Below are positions 18,473 to 26,726 of a stretch of DNA of 55,889 nt, piece after piece; the stretch's first letter is position 1, and the number at the start of each line of letters is the position of its first letter. The position numbers and the translations under genes were made by a program. The notes under the pieces were generated by a model that was not told the origin of the DNA, did no database searches, and saw nothing but the letters and a program-made list of their open reading frames with translations. The DNA comes from Aporhodopirellula sallentina SM41 (GTDB lineage Bacteria; Planctomycetota; Planctomycetia; Pirellulales; Pirellulaceae), in contig NZ_ANOH01000285.1 of assembly GCF_000346505.1 (NCBI RefSeq), positions 1-55,889 on the forward strand. Direction: 5' to 3'.

Positions 18473-18503
18473 GTTGTTTCTTCAGGGTTGGGCGTTGCGG
18501 GAA

Positions 18504-19121
18504 TCATACATCGACGTCAACGATCACTCCACTCGGTCCCGCATTGACGACGAGTGAGTCACCCACGCTTACCTGTTTGCCCCAATCACTATGGATGTGT
18601 CCGCAGACAACCAATTTTGGCGAACAACGTTCGACACAGTCGCGGATGCTTTGGCTGCCGCGGATGCGACCACTGCTATCGTGGTCGACCGTGTTGATCG
18701 GGGGCGAGTGCACGACAAGTATTCCGCCGCTGGGGCACCCCGCTAACATTTCGGCCCCGCTCTCTTCGTCGAAATCATAGCTCCACGCACCGAACGGTGT
18801 GACCGGGATTCCACCACCGACGCCCCACAACTCCACGCTACCGGTCGACGTCGTCGCGGTCGTCCCGTTGCCGTGCAGGACGACGGCAGATTTCCACTCG
18901 CGAGATGCGTCGGCAAGTTCATCGACCGTCTCACCGTTGCCAGGGACGAGGAACGACGGCAACTCGATCGCCCGAAGGATTTCGAGCGTGTCGGCAAGCC
19001 CTTGATGTTGGTTTGCGAAGTCGCCGGCACCGATCACCACGTCCGCTCCCTTTGACATTTCGACCAAACGGAGAGCAGCATCCTTGTCCCGGTGCAGATC
19101 GCTGAAACAGAGCACTTTCAT
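18504..19121 (-). CDS. Calcineurin-like metallophosphoesterase
   Basis: A 205-residue phosphoesterase with the two-metal site motifs in order: FSDLHRDKDA (D-x-H), GAGDFANQH (GD), VPGNGETV (GN, where the family usually has GNHD/E), VVHSPPI and CGHIHSDWG (GHxH). Substrate is unknown. The family covers nucleotides, lipids and proteins. The ATG at 19119-19121 overlaps the stop of the upstream membrane flavoprotein gene by four bases (ATGA), so the two are translationally coupled. A longer frame upstream of this ATG is antisense-like and is rejected as coding. Confidence 0.88.
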   Translation of the reverse strand: MKVLCFSDLHRDKDAALRLVEMSKGADVVIGAGDFANQHQGLADTLEILRAIELPSFLVPGNGETVDELADASREWKSAVVLHGNGTTATTSTGSVELWGVGGGIPVTPFGAWSYDFDEESGAEMLAGCPSGGILVVHSPPINTVDHDSSGRIRGSQSIRDCVERCSPKLVVCGHIHSDWGKQVSVGDSLVVNAGPSGVIVDVDV

Positions 19122-20920
19122 GTGTACCAAACCTTCATTGCGGAAACCACGAGCAGGACGACAAGCCCGGCATCGTAGCGAGTGAATTGATTGCTTGACG
19201 AGGATCGACGCAGATAGTCCAACAGGAATCCGGTCGGACATCCCATTCGACAGTACGCCATCGGTACACGTAGTGAAACAAGTAGCGTCCCGACGCACAA
19301 CACCACGCTCGAAACGGCGGCTAGCGGCCACAAATAGGCATGAAACGGTTCGAACCCCGAGACATCCGTCGCCGGTCGAAATAACAGCAAGAGATACGCG
19401 GTAACAAAGGTCACCGGGCCCAGGTAGACGAACCGACGCGCCCACCGCGACGGTATCGAAAAGTGCCGCGATGACTTCGACGATGGACGCACCAGTTGCT
19501 GAACCGCACCATGCGGGCACAGGTGGTTGCAATAGGGGTTACCGCGGACAACAGGCGGCGACGTCAGGGCAATCGCAACCAATGCGACCAACCCGAGCGC
19601 CAGCATCCAACTCACACCCGATGCCGCCCACCCCATCAGCAACGACAGCGAGATCAAGTTGCCGGTCCAAAAGCCGATCACGACAATCGTCGTCGTCAAC
19701 CAAAGCAGCCGAAATCGTCGGTAACGCATCCATCCGCGACGTGACGCGATACCGAGTAGTGTCAACAAACCGAGGACCGCAGCATCACGTACCGTGAACC
19801 GAATTTGCGACAGGGATTGCGAGAGCGACTCCCAGGACCACGGGGAAGGTGGCGACCGTGTCCAGTTCTCGATTCCTCCCTGCGAGTCAATCTCGGATGC
19901 AATCAACGCAATGGAATCCGCAATCGCGAGGCTCGTCATCGTGGCACCGGACACTCCCTCGACGCCCTCATCGATCGGATTCCAATCGGCGAGTTCACTC
20001 AGTGTTTTTCCTCGAATCAAATTCCAAAAGTACTCATCTTCGCGGACATACGTGACATAGGGTTCGTTGTCGAGCGATTGCCGAATCCAAAGGTCGGTCA
20101 CCGTTTGTTCGGCGTCGAGGCTAAGGATCAACTCGGTAGGACCTTGGTAACCGATAACTTCGTCACAGAAGGTGCCGGTCCGAAAGACAACCCACTCCGC
20201 CTCATCTTGATCATTGCGGGCGAACGCAACCGGATCGTTGAGTTGGATCTTTTTCGCTCCCGGAATTCGCGCGACTTCATGGTCTTCGATGGGCCGGTCG
20301 AAGAGCAACGAAGTGGACTCGGCACCGAGACGGGCGAGGAGGCCTTCCGCCATCGCGAGGCTCGTCAGCGTGGCGCCGCTAACGCCGTCTATATTCCGCG
20401 TCTCTCCGTTTCGATCGACGCCGTTCCATGTCACCCCATTGAATTGCCCCAGGAAAGCGTCGTCTGCCACGACTGCCGCAACGTGCTCGTCGGTATCGTG
20501 ACTGCTTAGAACGCCGACGTCTTTGATGAATCCATCGTCATCCATCACGAAGACGGCTTCGGTGGGGCCGCGATATCCTAACGCTTTGGCCGCGTGCGGC
20601 ATCGTCCGGCCGACCAAGTCCAATTCCGTTCCCTGACTTCCCCGGGTTCTCCACAAACCATTCTCAGATGGTTCATCCGAGACCGTCTCGGCGCCCGGAA
20701 GGATTTGTTGAATCTTGGCGATTGACGGTGGGGAACTGCCGTGATCGTTCAGATCGCCTGCCGATTTCGTTGTGTGCGGTGACGGAAGCATGCACAACAA
20801 CACAACCACCGCGATAACACGTAGCCCATGAACGAAAGGGGCCAACCAGGATTGTTTACGTGCTCGAGAAGTCGCTGTCGCCTTCGGTGCATCGACGACG
20901 GGAAGCGTAGTCTTATTCAA
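19118..20920 (-). CDS. NosR-like membrane protein with two FMN-binding domains
   Basis: A 600-residue membrane redox protein. After one N-terminal membrane segment (about 30-46) come two tandem FMN_bind domains (RnfG/NosR type), each ending in the flavinylation motif: SGATLT (181-186) and SGATMT (324-329). ApbE-type enzymes attach FMN to the last Thr of such motifs. The C-terminal half has five or six membrane segments and two CxxxCP motifs (Cys 464/468 and 557/561), as in NosR-type proteins. NosR normally supports nitrous oxide reductase, but no nos genes are seen here. It probably moves electrons across the membrane to an unknown acceptor and is coupled to the downstream phosphoesterase gene. 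Confidence 0.85.
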   Translation of the reverse strand: MNKTTLPVVDAPKATATSRARKQSWLAPFVHGLRVIAVVVLLCMLPSPHTTKSAGDLNDHGSSPPSIAKIQQILPGAETVSDEPSENGLWRTRGSQGTELDLVGRTMPHAAKALGYRGPTEAVFVMDDDGFIKDVGVLSSHDTDEHVAAVVADDAFLGQFNGVTWNGVDRNGETRNIDGVSGATLTSLAMAEGLLARLGAESTSLLFDRPIEDHEVARIPGAKKIQLNDPVAFARNDQDEAEWVVFRTGTFCDEVIGYQGPTELILSLDAEQTVTDLWIRQSLDNEPYVTYVREDEYFWNLIRGKTLSELADWNPIDEGVEGVSGATMTSLAIADSIALIASEIDSQGGIENWTRSPPSPWSWESLSQSLSQIRFTVRDAAVLGLLTLLGIASRRGWMRYRRFRLLWLTTTIVVIGFWTGNLISLSLLMGWAASGVSWMLALGLVALVAIALTSPPVVRGNPYCNHLCPHGAVQQLVRPSSKSSRHFSIPSRWARRFVYLGPVTFVTAYLLLLFRPATDVSGFEPFHAYLWPLAAVSSVVLCVGTLLVSLRVPMAYCRMGCPTGFLLDYLRRSSSSNQFTRYDAGLVVLLVVSAMKVWYT

Positions 20921-21216
20921 GCACAGTCACCATTGTTTTCGATAACAGACGTCGGTGGAGGAGCCCACGTAAGCGGCAATCGCAGACTTCCAAAACATCC
21001 TGAGTGTTGGCCAATCGACGCGGTGATGCTTTCCGCGGTCGATGATTCGGGGAACGCGATTTTATCGCTCCGTATCTGCCGCGTCTATTCGAGCCGACGG
21101 AATGACGTCGACGCGTCAAAGAAGCTATTAACATCAGCAGGCGAGATGGAGGAGACTCCAGAGACGACCGAACTCGGTTCCTGCGGAAGAGAACTCGCTC
21201 ACTGACGCTGAATGAT

Positions 21217-22299
21217 TCAGTCCTTCAATTGAGCGTGGTCGCACTCCGGATCACGTGGGTCCGGCTGTCCTACCTCCTCGACGGGATGTGTGAAGAGGTA
21301 TTCCCACACTGGTTGGTGTATCAACCCGCCGGTGTCTGGATCTTTGACGGCGGCCTTTCCCGGTTGGACAGCGCCGTGAGCACGGCCTGGATTGCCACCG
21401 ACGTCCGCATCGGTGATGAGCCGACGCGTGTTCGAATACGGTGGGCTCGCGCGGTCAACGTTCACAATCGGCCCGTAGTCGTTCAGCCCCAGCATCTCCC
21501 AACTGCGACAGTAGTGATCTTCGGCCCATCCCTGATCGAGCACATGCGAGAATGCAAAGAAGCGATTCGCCGGCGTGGCGGACGGGAGTGATTGCCAAGT
21601 CTGATGTTGGTCACGAGGGCCACACAGTGCAACAACGCGCGCCACCTTTTGGTGCTTGGCAAACCGGGACGCCGTCGTCGAACCGTGGGAACTGCCCGCG
21701 ACAATCACCTTTTCCCAGTCGAGGTCGGTTCCATCGGAGTTGAGAAACTGGCCCCAATCACCGTCGACGTTTTGGGCACGGAGCCATTTCACCAACAGGT
21801 AGGCTCGCTCCGCCATGGAATCCGGTTTGGCAATCGCCACTTCGTCACTGGCGTCGATACCGGTCGCCGCTTCGAGGCGAAGATTGCCCCTGCATTCCGG
21901 ATCGACGGGTTTCTCTTGGCAACATTTGGAGAACCATTTGTTCGCGTAGTGGACTCGGATCGCATGAAGTCCATAACCGTTGAGTCGCTCGAACAGGGCG
22001 GAGTTGTGTGCCATCAACCAAATCACCAACCGACCGTGTGCGGGAACGTTCGGATCGAACCAAGCCTGTTGCATGTCGGCTGGTTTGCCATTGTCGTCGT
22101 CGATCAGGAATCCAATCTCGGGGTACGCGCGAACTCTTGAGTCGATGGTGCTGGCACGGACGCTGACTCGCACACGACCACGAGCGGAAGAGGTCGACGG
22201 CGGCTCATCGGCGAATAGACCGGGAGTGCTGCAAAAGTAGGCAACTGCGAGGGGCAACACGCAACAAATCGCGTGGAAACGCAAACAAGTGGAGAACAT
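21217..22299 (-). CDS. Secreted alpha/beta hydrolase-like protein (BPSS1187-like)
   Basis: A 360-residue exported protein with an N-terminal signal sequence (CCVLPLAVAYFCSTPGLFA). The alpha/beta hydrolase features are RLVIWLMAHN early in the domain and a nucleophile elbow in VIVAGSSHGSTTA, followed by VARVVALCGPRDQ. The pattern resembles the BPSS1187-type family of uncharacterised hydrolases. The presumed serine is in GSSHG; a late histidine (GRAHGAV) could complete the triad. The substrate is unknown. Stop at 21217 lies about 300 bases from the start of the divergently placed region before the NosR-like gene, where I see nothing coding. Confidence 0.78.
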   Translation of the reverse strand: MFSTCLRFHAICCVLPLAVAYFCSTPGLFADEPPSTSSARGRVRVSVRASTIDSRVRAYPEIGFLIDDDNGKPADMQQAWFDPNVPAHGRLVIWLMAHNSALFERLNGYGLHAIRVHYANKWFSKCCQEKPVDPECRGNLRLEAATGIDASDEVAIAKPDSMAERAYLLVKWLRAQNVDGDWGQFLNSDGTDLDWEKVIVAGSSHGSTTASRFAKHQKVARVVALCGPRDQHQTWQSLPSATPANRFFAFSHVLDQGWAEDHYCRSWEMLGLNDYGPIVNVDRASPPYSNTRRLITDADVGGNPGRAHGAVQPGKAAVKDPDTGGLIHQPVWEYLFTHPVEEVGQPDPRDPECDHAQLKD

Positions 22300-22389
22300 T
22301 GATCGGCAATGACAGTGGGGAGAACGAAGGCGTCACCGTAACGCTTCTGCATGGGCCGTATGATAACCCATCACTCGCATCAATACGGC

Positions 22390-22878
22390 TCAACCGCCGA
22401 TATTGGGAACCGCCGCGATCTTGGGCGGTGTTTCGTCGGCGCACCAATCTCGCACGCGTTCAAGAAATTCGTCCTCTTCAATCCCAACGGCTTCGACCCG
22501 AGGGGAGCCGGATTGAATCAGATGCAGCAACGCTGACTTGGTTTCGGCCAACCGTTGGCAGACCTTGGCCTGTTCGTCATCCGAGAGCGGATGCGATTGC
22601 AGTTTCATCTGCCCGGCGGTCGAGGCTTCACGCAGGAGTCGCGTCAAGCGGTTTTCATTTGCCGCGAGTTTTTCGCCTTCGAAATAGACTCGCCGCAATT
22701 GACCGGATGTGTTGAATTGAAACACCGGATCGACACCGTCGAACACACTCACCGCCTTCGGACTACGCCATCCAAGGACGTACTCGTGTTTCGTCAGGTC
22801 GTTTGTGAGTCGGCCTCGTTCGGGAAGGTTAACCCCTTCCGCTAGGAGGTCTTCCCGGTCAGCTTCTTCTCGTGCCAT
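22390..22878 (-). CDS. Hypothetical protein
   Basis: A 162-residue soluble protein without signal peptide or membrane segment that I do not recognise. It starts with ATG at 22876-22878, is rich in charged residues and has a hydrophobic core around EYVLGWRSPKAVSVFDGVDP and FQFNTSGQLRRVYFEGEKLA, which reads as a small beta-strand domain, followed by helices. The wording GRSPKAVS and DPVFQFNTSGQLRRVYF suggests a compact fold conserved in planctomycetes, but this is memory-based inference. It sits between the hydrolase-like gene and a set of small hypothetical genes. Confidence 0.72.
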   Translation of the reverse strand: MAREEADREDLLAEGVNLPERGRLTNDLTKHEYVLGWRSPKAVSVFDGVDPVFQFNTSGQLRRVYFEGEKLAANENRLTRLLREASTAGQMKLQSHPLSDDEQAKVCQRLAETKSALLHLIQSGSPRVEAVGIEEDEFLERVRDWCADETPPKIAAVPNIGG

Positions 22879-23006
22879 GTGTCGTGCGAATCATCCGTTG
22901 AGAGGATCGAGCAATGTTGGATTTTACCCGCGGCGAACATGTATGCCGGATCGCGCTGGAGCCGGACCGATTCCTCGGTTCGGCTGTGATACATCAGGTC
23001 ACGCTG

Positions 23007-23237
23007 CTACGCAATGCGCGAGTCGTCTTTGGTCGACTTCGACTTAGTTTCGATTCGATTGCTTTTGCGAGACAGTTGTGGATCTTCGTTTTCTTCTCGG
23101 TTAGATGTCGCCGCGACTTTGTAGGTCAGGCCGTGGACGGTTTGAATGATGATTGGCGCGTTAACGGGAACGAACATGACAGGGGTCTCGCAAAACAGGT
23201 CTTTAGACAGCGGGTTAGGTAACGAAGCGTACGTCAT
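23007..23237 (-). CDS. Small hypothetical protein (uncertain)
   Basis: A possible 76-residue protein from the ATG at 23235-23237, or 56 residues from the ATG at 23175-23177. The middle (MFVPVNAPIIIQTVHGLTYK) has a plausible beta-strand pattern, and the tail is charged and polar. There is no Shine-Dalgarno sequence and no recognised domain, so it may not be real. The flanking region 23240-23490 holds only short palindromes, for example CGCAGGCCTGCG at 23454-23465. Confidence 0.38.
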   Translation of the reverse strand: MTYASLPNPLSKDLFCETPVMFVPVNAPIIIQTVHGLTYKVAATSNREENEDPQLSRKSNRIETKSKSTKDDSRIA

Positions 23238-23490
23238 AAACGAATGTTTCGACGTTTCATTTGACGCATCGCAATTTGGATGCCAGTAGTTCCCTGAAAT
23301 GAATGAACGGCGATTCGGGTTATAACGATTACCCCAGACCAATGTGGCCGCTCACTGCCTCAATGCCCCTCAACGGGAAATCCTCCCCCGTAGCGAGCCG
23401 CGTGAAAAACGAGTAAATCGCCCAGAGACGGCCGTCTTCCTGCGACTCAGTTACGCAGGCCTGCGAATTTGCTAGCTAGCTGCCTCAAAT

Positions 23491-23745
23491 TCATGCACCG
23501 TAGTGGTGATCCGGGTCCGAAAGGTGACGATCCGCCTCGCGACATGCCTCAGCGAACGTCTGCATTGCAGCGGCAACACGCGTCAAAGTCGGCGAGAGAT
23601 CGCACAAAGCTTCTCTTTCGAACTTGCGAGCCGGCTCATCCCGCCACTGCTGTTTGGTTTGCTGCCACTGTTCAGCAAAGTCGAGAAACTCCTGGCGCAC
23701 ACGCGACTGGCTTTCGGTCAGCGGACCGAGTGGGAAAGGTTGCAT
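23491..23745 (-). CDS. Small helical hypothetical protein
   Basis: An 84-residue, probably all-helical protein (FLDFAEQWQQTKQQWRDE, LTRVAAAMQTFAEACREADR) that starts six bases after the stop of the HEAT-like gene on the same strand, which supports co-translation. It has no signal peptide. The size and Trp content recall small partner proteins, but no WXG motif is present and I do not assign a family. Confidence 0.65.
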   Translation of the reverse strand: MQPFPLGPLTESQSRVRQEFLDFAEQWQQTKQQWRDEPARKFEREALCDLSPTLTRVAAAMQTFAEACREADRHLSDPDHHYGA

Positions 23746-23751
23746 GACCGT

Positions 23752-25341
23752 TTAGATCCCCTGGGGGTTGAAAGTCCGCAACATCTTGCGGCCTTTGTAG
23801 AGGTGGAACATATCGGTGGGGGCCGGCGGGCGCATCCGTCCGGCGGTCGGCAGGTCCATCGTCTCCAACCCGTCGGTGACCACAACGCACTCGGTTCCTC
23901 CGCGAACGGCAGTGAAGACCGCCGCGGTCTCCTCCAAAAAGAATCCGAGCAGGGCAGGTTTCACCGCTTCGTATTCGTTTCGTTCGAGATACGTTTGCAG
24001 CGGCTCGATGAGTCGCCGTTGGGCCTCGTTGAACTCGGCCGCAGGAACCGTGAAGATGTCATCGTGCTCGGCATGCCAGCCCGCATAGATGGCGTAGATG
24101 TCTTCCGGTGGCAGGTCGGCGACGTCGGCGTTGAGAGCGAAAACGGTCGGCCCGGAGATGCCGATGTTGCTGTAACTGCGATCGCCAAAATCGTATTGGA
24201 AACGCACCAAGAACACGTCGACCGGATCGTGGTAGCTCGGCCAGAGCATCCGGCGGGAATCGACAACCTCGACCGAAGTCGGCGGCACGCCCATCTGTTG
24301 GGGTTGGGTCAACCAGAGAGCGATTTCGGCCTCCGCAGTGGCCGACGGTGTGCGGTACTTCTCGTCGATCTCGTCGGAGAGATTCAGTTCGTCGGCGTAG
24401 GCGATGGCTCGCAGTCGGGCGGACGGTTCCGCTGACAACGCGATCAGTTGTTCCTTGCCCGAGGGCTGCCCGAGTCGCGCCAACGCACCGGCGGCTTCGC
24501 ATTGAACGCGGCGATGACGCAGTTCGGCGGCTTTGTTGAGTTCAGCGATGGAGCTTTCTTCGCCGATCAAGCCGACCGCATCGCAAAGCGAAACCGCCAG
24601 AGCAACGGCCTCCCCTAGGATCGCCTGCACTTGCTCGACATCGGTTCCAAAGCTGCGCGGGTCCTCTTCGAATTTGGCGAGTCGCTGCGACACGTTCCGC
24701 AGGAGTGCGTTGAGCGCGTCAATGCGATTGGTCGCGGGATGCGAGTCCACCTGGCCGCTGCGGAACAGGTGTCCGGCAAGGTCGAGAATCGGGGCGGCGA
24801 GCGAGGGTTCGGCAAGGCAATCGAGCAACCCGGGGAAAACCGCATCGACCGGCCAATCGTTGTGCTGCATCAATGGGCTGAGAATTTGCCCCGATGCCAT
24901 CCACCCCCGCGGGGGCGCATCGTTCAACGTTTGCACGAGTGCACCGAGTGATTGCTCCGAACGGATCATCGCCAACAAATGCATCAACAGATGCCGGTTG
25001 GCAACCTCCGGCGACAACGCGGCAAGGACTTTGACGAGCCAATCCACCTGCAGGCCGCGCACGGCATCGTCGTCCCCGGCCGCCTGCGCTTGCAAACATC
25101 GCAAATGGATCAAGCGCAGTAGACCACCGGTCACGGCGGGGTCCGCATCGGGGAGTTGATCGGTCGCGTCGGAAAGCAGTGAGAGCAGCTTTTCACCGGT
25201 CAGTTGATCGTTGTCGGCGAGCTTCTTCAGTGCCAAGCCCGCTCGGACCGGATCCACGTCACGCGTCAGGATCACACCAAGCAATTCGTCCGGCTGCGTC
25301 ATGTCGTGAAGGTCGGCGTTGGTATTATCGAATTCAGGCAT
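23752..25341 (-). CDS. HEAT-like helical repeat protein
   Basis: A 529-residue soluble protein. Residues about 10-320 are helical and repeat-like (for example AGLALKKLADNDQLTGEKLL, LMHLLAMIRSEQSLGALVQT, VQCEAAGALARLGQ, EPSARLRAIAYADEL), consistent with HEAT/ARM repeats. The C-terminal 200 residues form a separate domain (VDVFLVRFQYDFGDRSYSNI, ALNADVADLPPEDIYAIYAG) that I do not recognise. I chose the ATG at 25339-25341, which overlaps the stop of the upstream gene by eight bases; a GTG at 25353 is also possible. It lies between the zinc-ribbon-like gene and the small helical gene, and the three probably form one operon. Function is unknown; protein binding is likely for the repeats. Confidence 0.8.
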   Translation of the reverse strand: MPEFDNTNADLHDMTQPDELLGVILTRDVDPVRAGLALKKLADNDQLTGEKLLSLLSDATDQLPDADPAVTGGLLRLIHLRCLQAQAAGDDDAVRGLQVDWLVKVLAALSPEVANRHLLMHLLAMIRSEQSLGALVQTLNDAPPRGWMASGQILSPLMQHNDWPVDAVFPGLLDCLAEPSLAAPILDLAGHLFRSGQVDSHPATNRIDALNALLRNVSQRLAKFEEDPRSFGTDVEQVQAILGEAVALAVSLCDAVGLIGEESSIAELNKAAELRHRRVQCEAAGALARLGQPSGKEQLIALSAEPSARLRAIAYADELNLSDEIDEKYRTPSATAEAEIALWLTQPQQMGVPPTSVEVVDSRRMLWPSYHDPVDVFLVRFQYDFGDRSYSNIGISGPTVFALNADVADLPPEDIYAIYAGWHAEHDDIFTVPAAEFNEAQRRLIEPLQTYLERNEYEAVKPALLGFFLEETAAVFTAVRGGTECVVVTDGLETMDLPTAGRMRPPAPTDMFHLYKGRKMLRTFNPQGI

Positions 25342-25744
25342 CAGGCTGCTCACCGCGAGGATCGTAGGTTAGCGACGGGTCGATGGCCGCGGACCAATTC
25401 AACGACGCAACATCGGCTTCGGTTGCCCAGCGGCTGAATTGAGGGTCGTACAACGGTTTGCCGCTGACAGGACAGAGCGGCGATTCGGAATCGGCGTAGA
25501 CGTGCACGCCGTTGATGTCGGGTTGCAACCAAATGGCTTCGCACTCGTCACAAACCACGAGACCATGGGTCAGTTTGAGCGATCCATTTTCGTGATCGAA
25601 AAAGGCGCGGACCGTGCAAAGTCCACCGCCACAGATCGGGCATTGCCCGATGCTGTAACGCATGCCTTCGTGGTCGCCCGGGCGGGAGTCGCTGCCCGGC
25701 GGATCCGAAAGCGAGTCGTGTGAGTCAGGTTCGATTCGTGTCAC
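25334..25744 (-). CDS. Hypothetical protein with zinc-ribbon-like motif
   Basis: A 136-residue protein with a CPICGGGLC motif and a second VCDECEAIW motif about 30 residues later, together a likely four-cysteine zinc ribbon. The C-terminal part (SPLCPVSGKPLYDPQF) has another Cys. The annotated start is GTG at 25744; an ATG at 25663 would remove a polar N-terminus and is equally possible. It is the first gene of the probable three-gene operon with the HEAT-like protein. No function is known. Confidence 0.75.
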   Translation of the reverse strand: MTRIEPDSHDSLSDPPGSDSRPGDHEGMRYSIGQCPICGGGLCTVRAFFDHENGSLKLTHGLVVCDECEAIWLQPDINGVHVYADSESPLCPVSGKPLYDPQFSRWATEADVASLNWSAAIDPSLTYDPRGEQPDA

Positions 25745-25786
25745 GTCGTGTAACCCTAGCGGAATAATTCGAGAGTGTTCGATGTG

Positions 25787-26587
25787 TTAGAGCGGGTAAG
25801 CGGTAATCACGCGGTTGCCTTCGAGGACCAACTGAACGCGGCGGGCCATCGGTTTGCGACGTCGGTTCCCCTCGCGGCCCCCCACGAACCCCACACGTTT
25901 GCCCATGTCGACCGTGTAGATGGTGCGCCCTTTGTCGGTCTTCTTCGTGGTTCGTTTGCCGGCTTTCGCGTTTTCATAAGCCTTGTCGATCGTTTTCAAC
26001 GCACCTTCCATCCCACCATCGAAGACACCATGTTTGCCCGGTCGCCCCGGTTGATCGGAGACATGCCGGCGCAGGTGTTCGAGGCGATGCCCTTCGGCGC
26101 TGCCAGGCGTGTACATCAAACCGGCCGGCGAGATATAGCGGTCACGTCCGACTTCGCGGAGCAAACCGTACTTCAGCGACTCGTCCGCGTCGGTCGACGT
26201 CGGCTTGTTCTGCGACGTGGAATCCGACTTCGCGTTGGACGAAGACATCCGATCGGCGAGCGGTCCGCGCTGGGTCGTTTCCGTCTTGGTGTCGGGGGGC
26301 GAGGATCTTTGGGCCGCTGCGACCGTCGCCGAAGAGTCCTTGGAATTTACATCTCTTGACTCGATGGCGTCGGACGCTTGCGAAGATCGCGTAGGCTGGT
26401 CATCGATACGCTTCGCGGCGCTGTCGTCTTTTCGGCCGGCGTTGTCTTCCTGCGAGATCGATGGCAGGTTCCAACCGGTCGCCTCGTTGATCGCGGGACG
26501 CAGAACCGTGTAGCCGCCGATCAACAACGCGATCACCACACCGGCGACCGTGGTATTTTTTTTGCCGGAGGTGTGAGAGTTAGCCAT
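25787..26587 (-). CDS. Membrane-anchored protein with possible RNase-type C-terminal domain
   Basis: A 266-residue protein with one N-terminal membrane segment (TVAGVVIALLIGGYTVLRPA), a disordered Ser/Asp/Lys-rich linker (about 40-139) and a compact C-terminal domain of 127 residues. That domain has GLMYTPGSAEGHRLEHLRRH with histidines at 167, 171 and 175, a KHGVFDGG motif, YTVDMGKRVGFVGG and ends VQLVLEGNRVITAYPL. A His pair followed by a terminal T-x-Y-P strand recalls the BECR fold of barnase/EndoU/RelE-type RNases and CdiA toxin tips. This is inference from pattern; no immunity gene is evident. The topology puts the domain outside the cytoplasm. Confidence 0.72.
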   Translation of the reverse strand: MANSHTSGKKNTTVAGVVIALLIGGYTVLRPAINEATGWNLPSISQEDNAGRKDDSAAKRIDDQPTRSSQASDAIESRDVNSKDSSATVAAAQRSSPPDTKTETTQRGPLADRMSSSNAKSDSTSQNKPTSTDADESLKYGLLREVGRDRYISPAGLMYTPGSAEGHRLEHLRRHVSDQPGRPGKHGVFDGGMEGALKTIDKAYENAKAGKRTTKKTDKGRTIYTVDMGKRVGFVGGREGNRRRKPMARRVQLVLEGNRVITAYPL

Positions 26588-26726
26588 GAATTAAATATTT
26601 GCGTATCAGTCGAGAGAATGAATCAGACATGAAAGTAGCACTTTCTGGGCTCTTTGGCTAACCTGCCCCCCGGCGGCGATACCGTGTGCCCCGCAGCCAA
26701 CGATTGTCAAAACGAGTCGGCTGAGA

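Noticed and set aside
20828-21205. Plus-strand open frame in the gap before the NosR-like gene
   Set aside because: No protein pattern; it partly overlaps the start of the real gene on the other strand.
23454-23465. Palindrome CGCAGGCCTGCG
   Set aside because: A 12-base palindrome is expected by chance at this G+C content and has no clear context.
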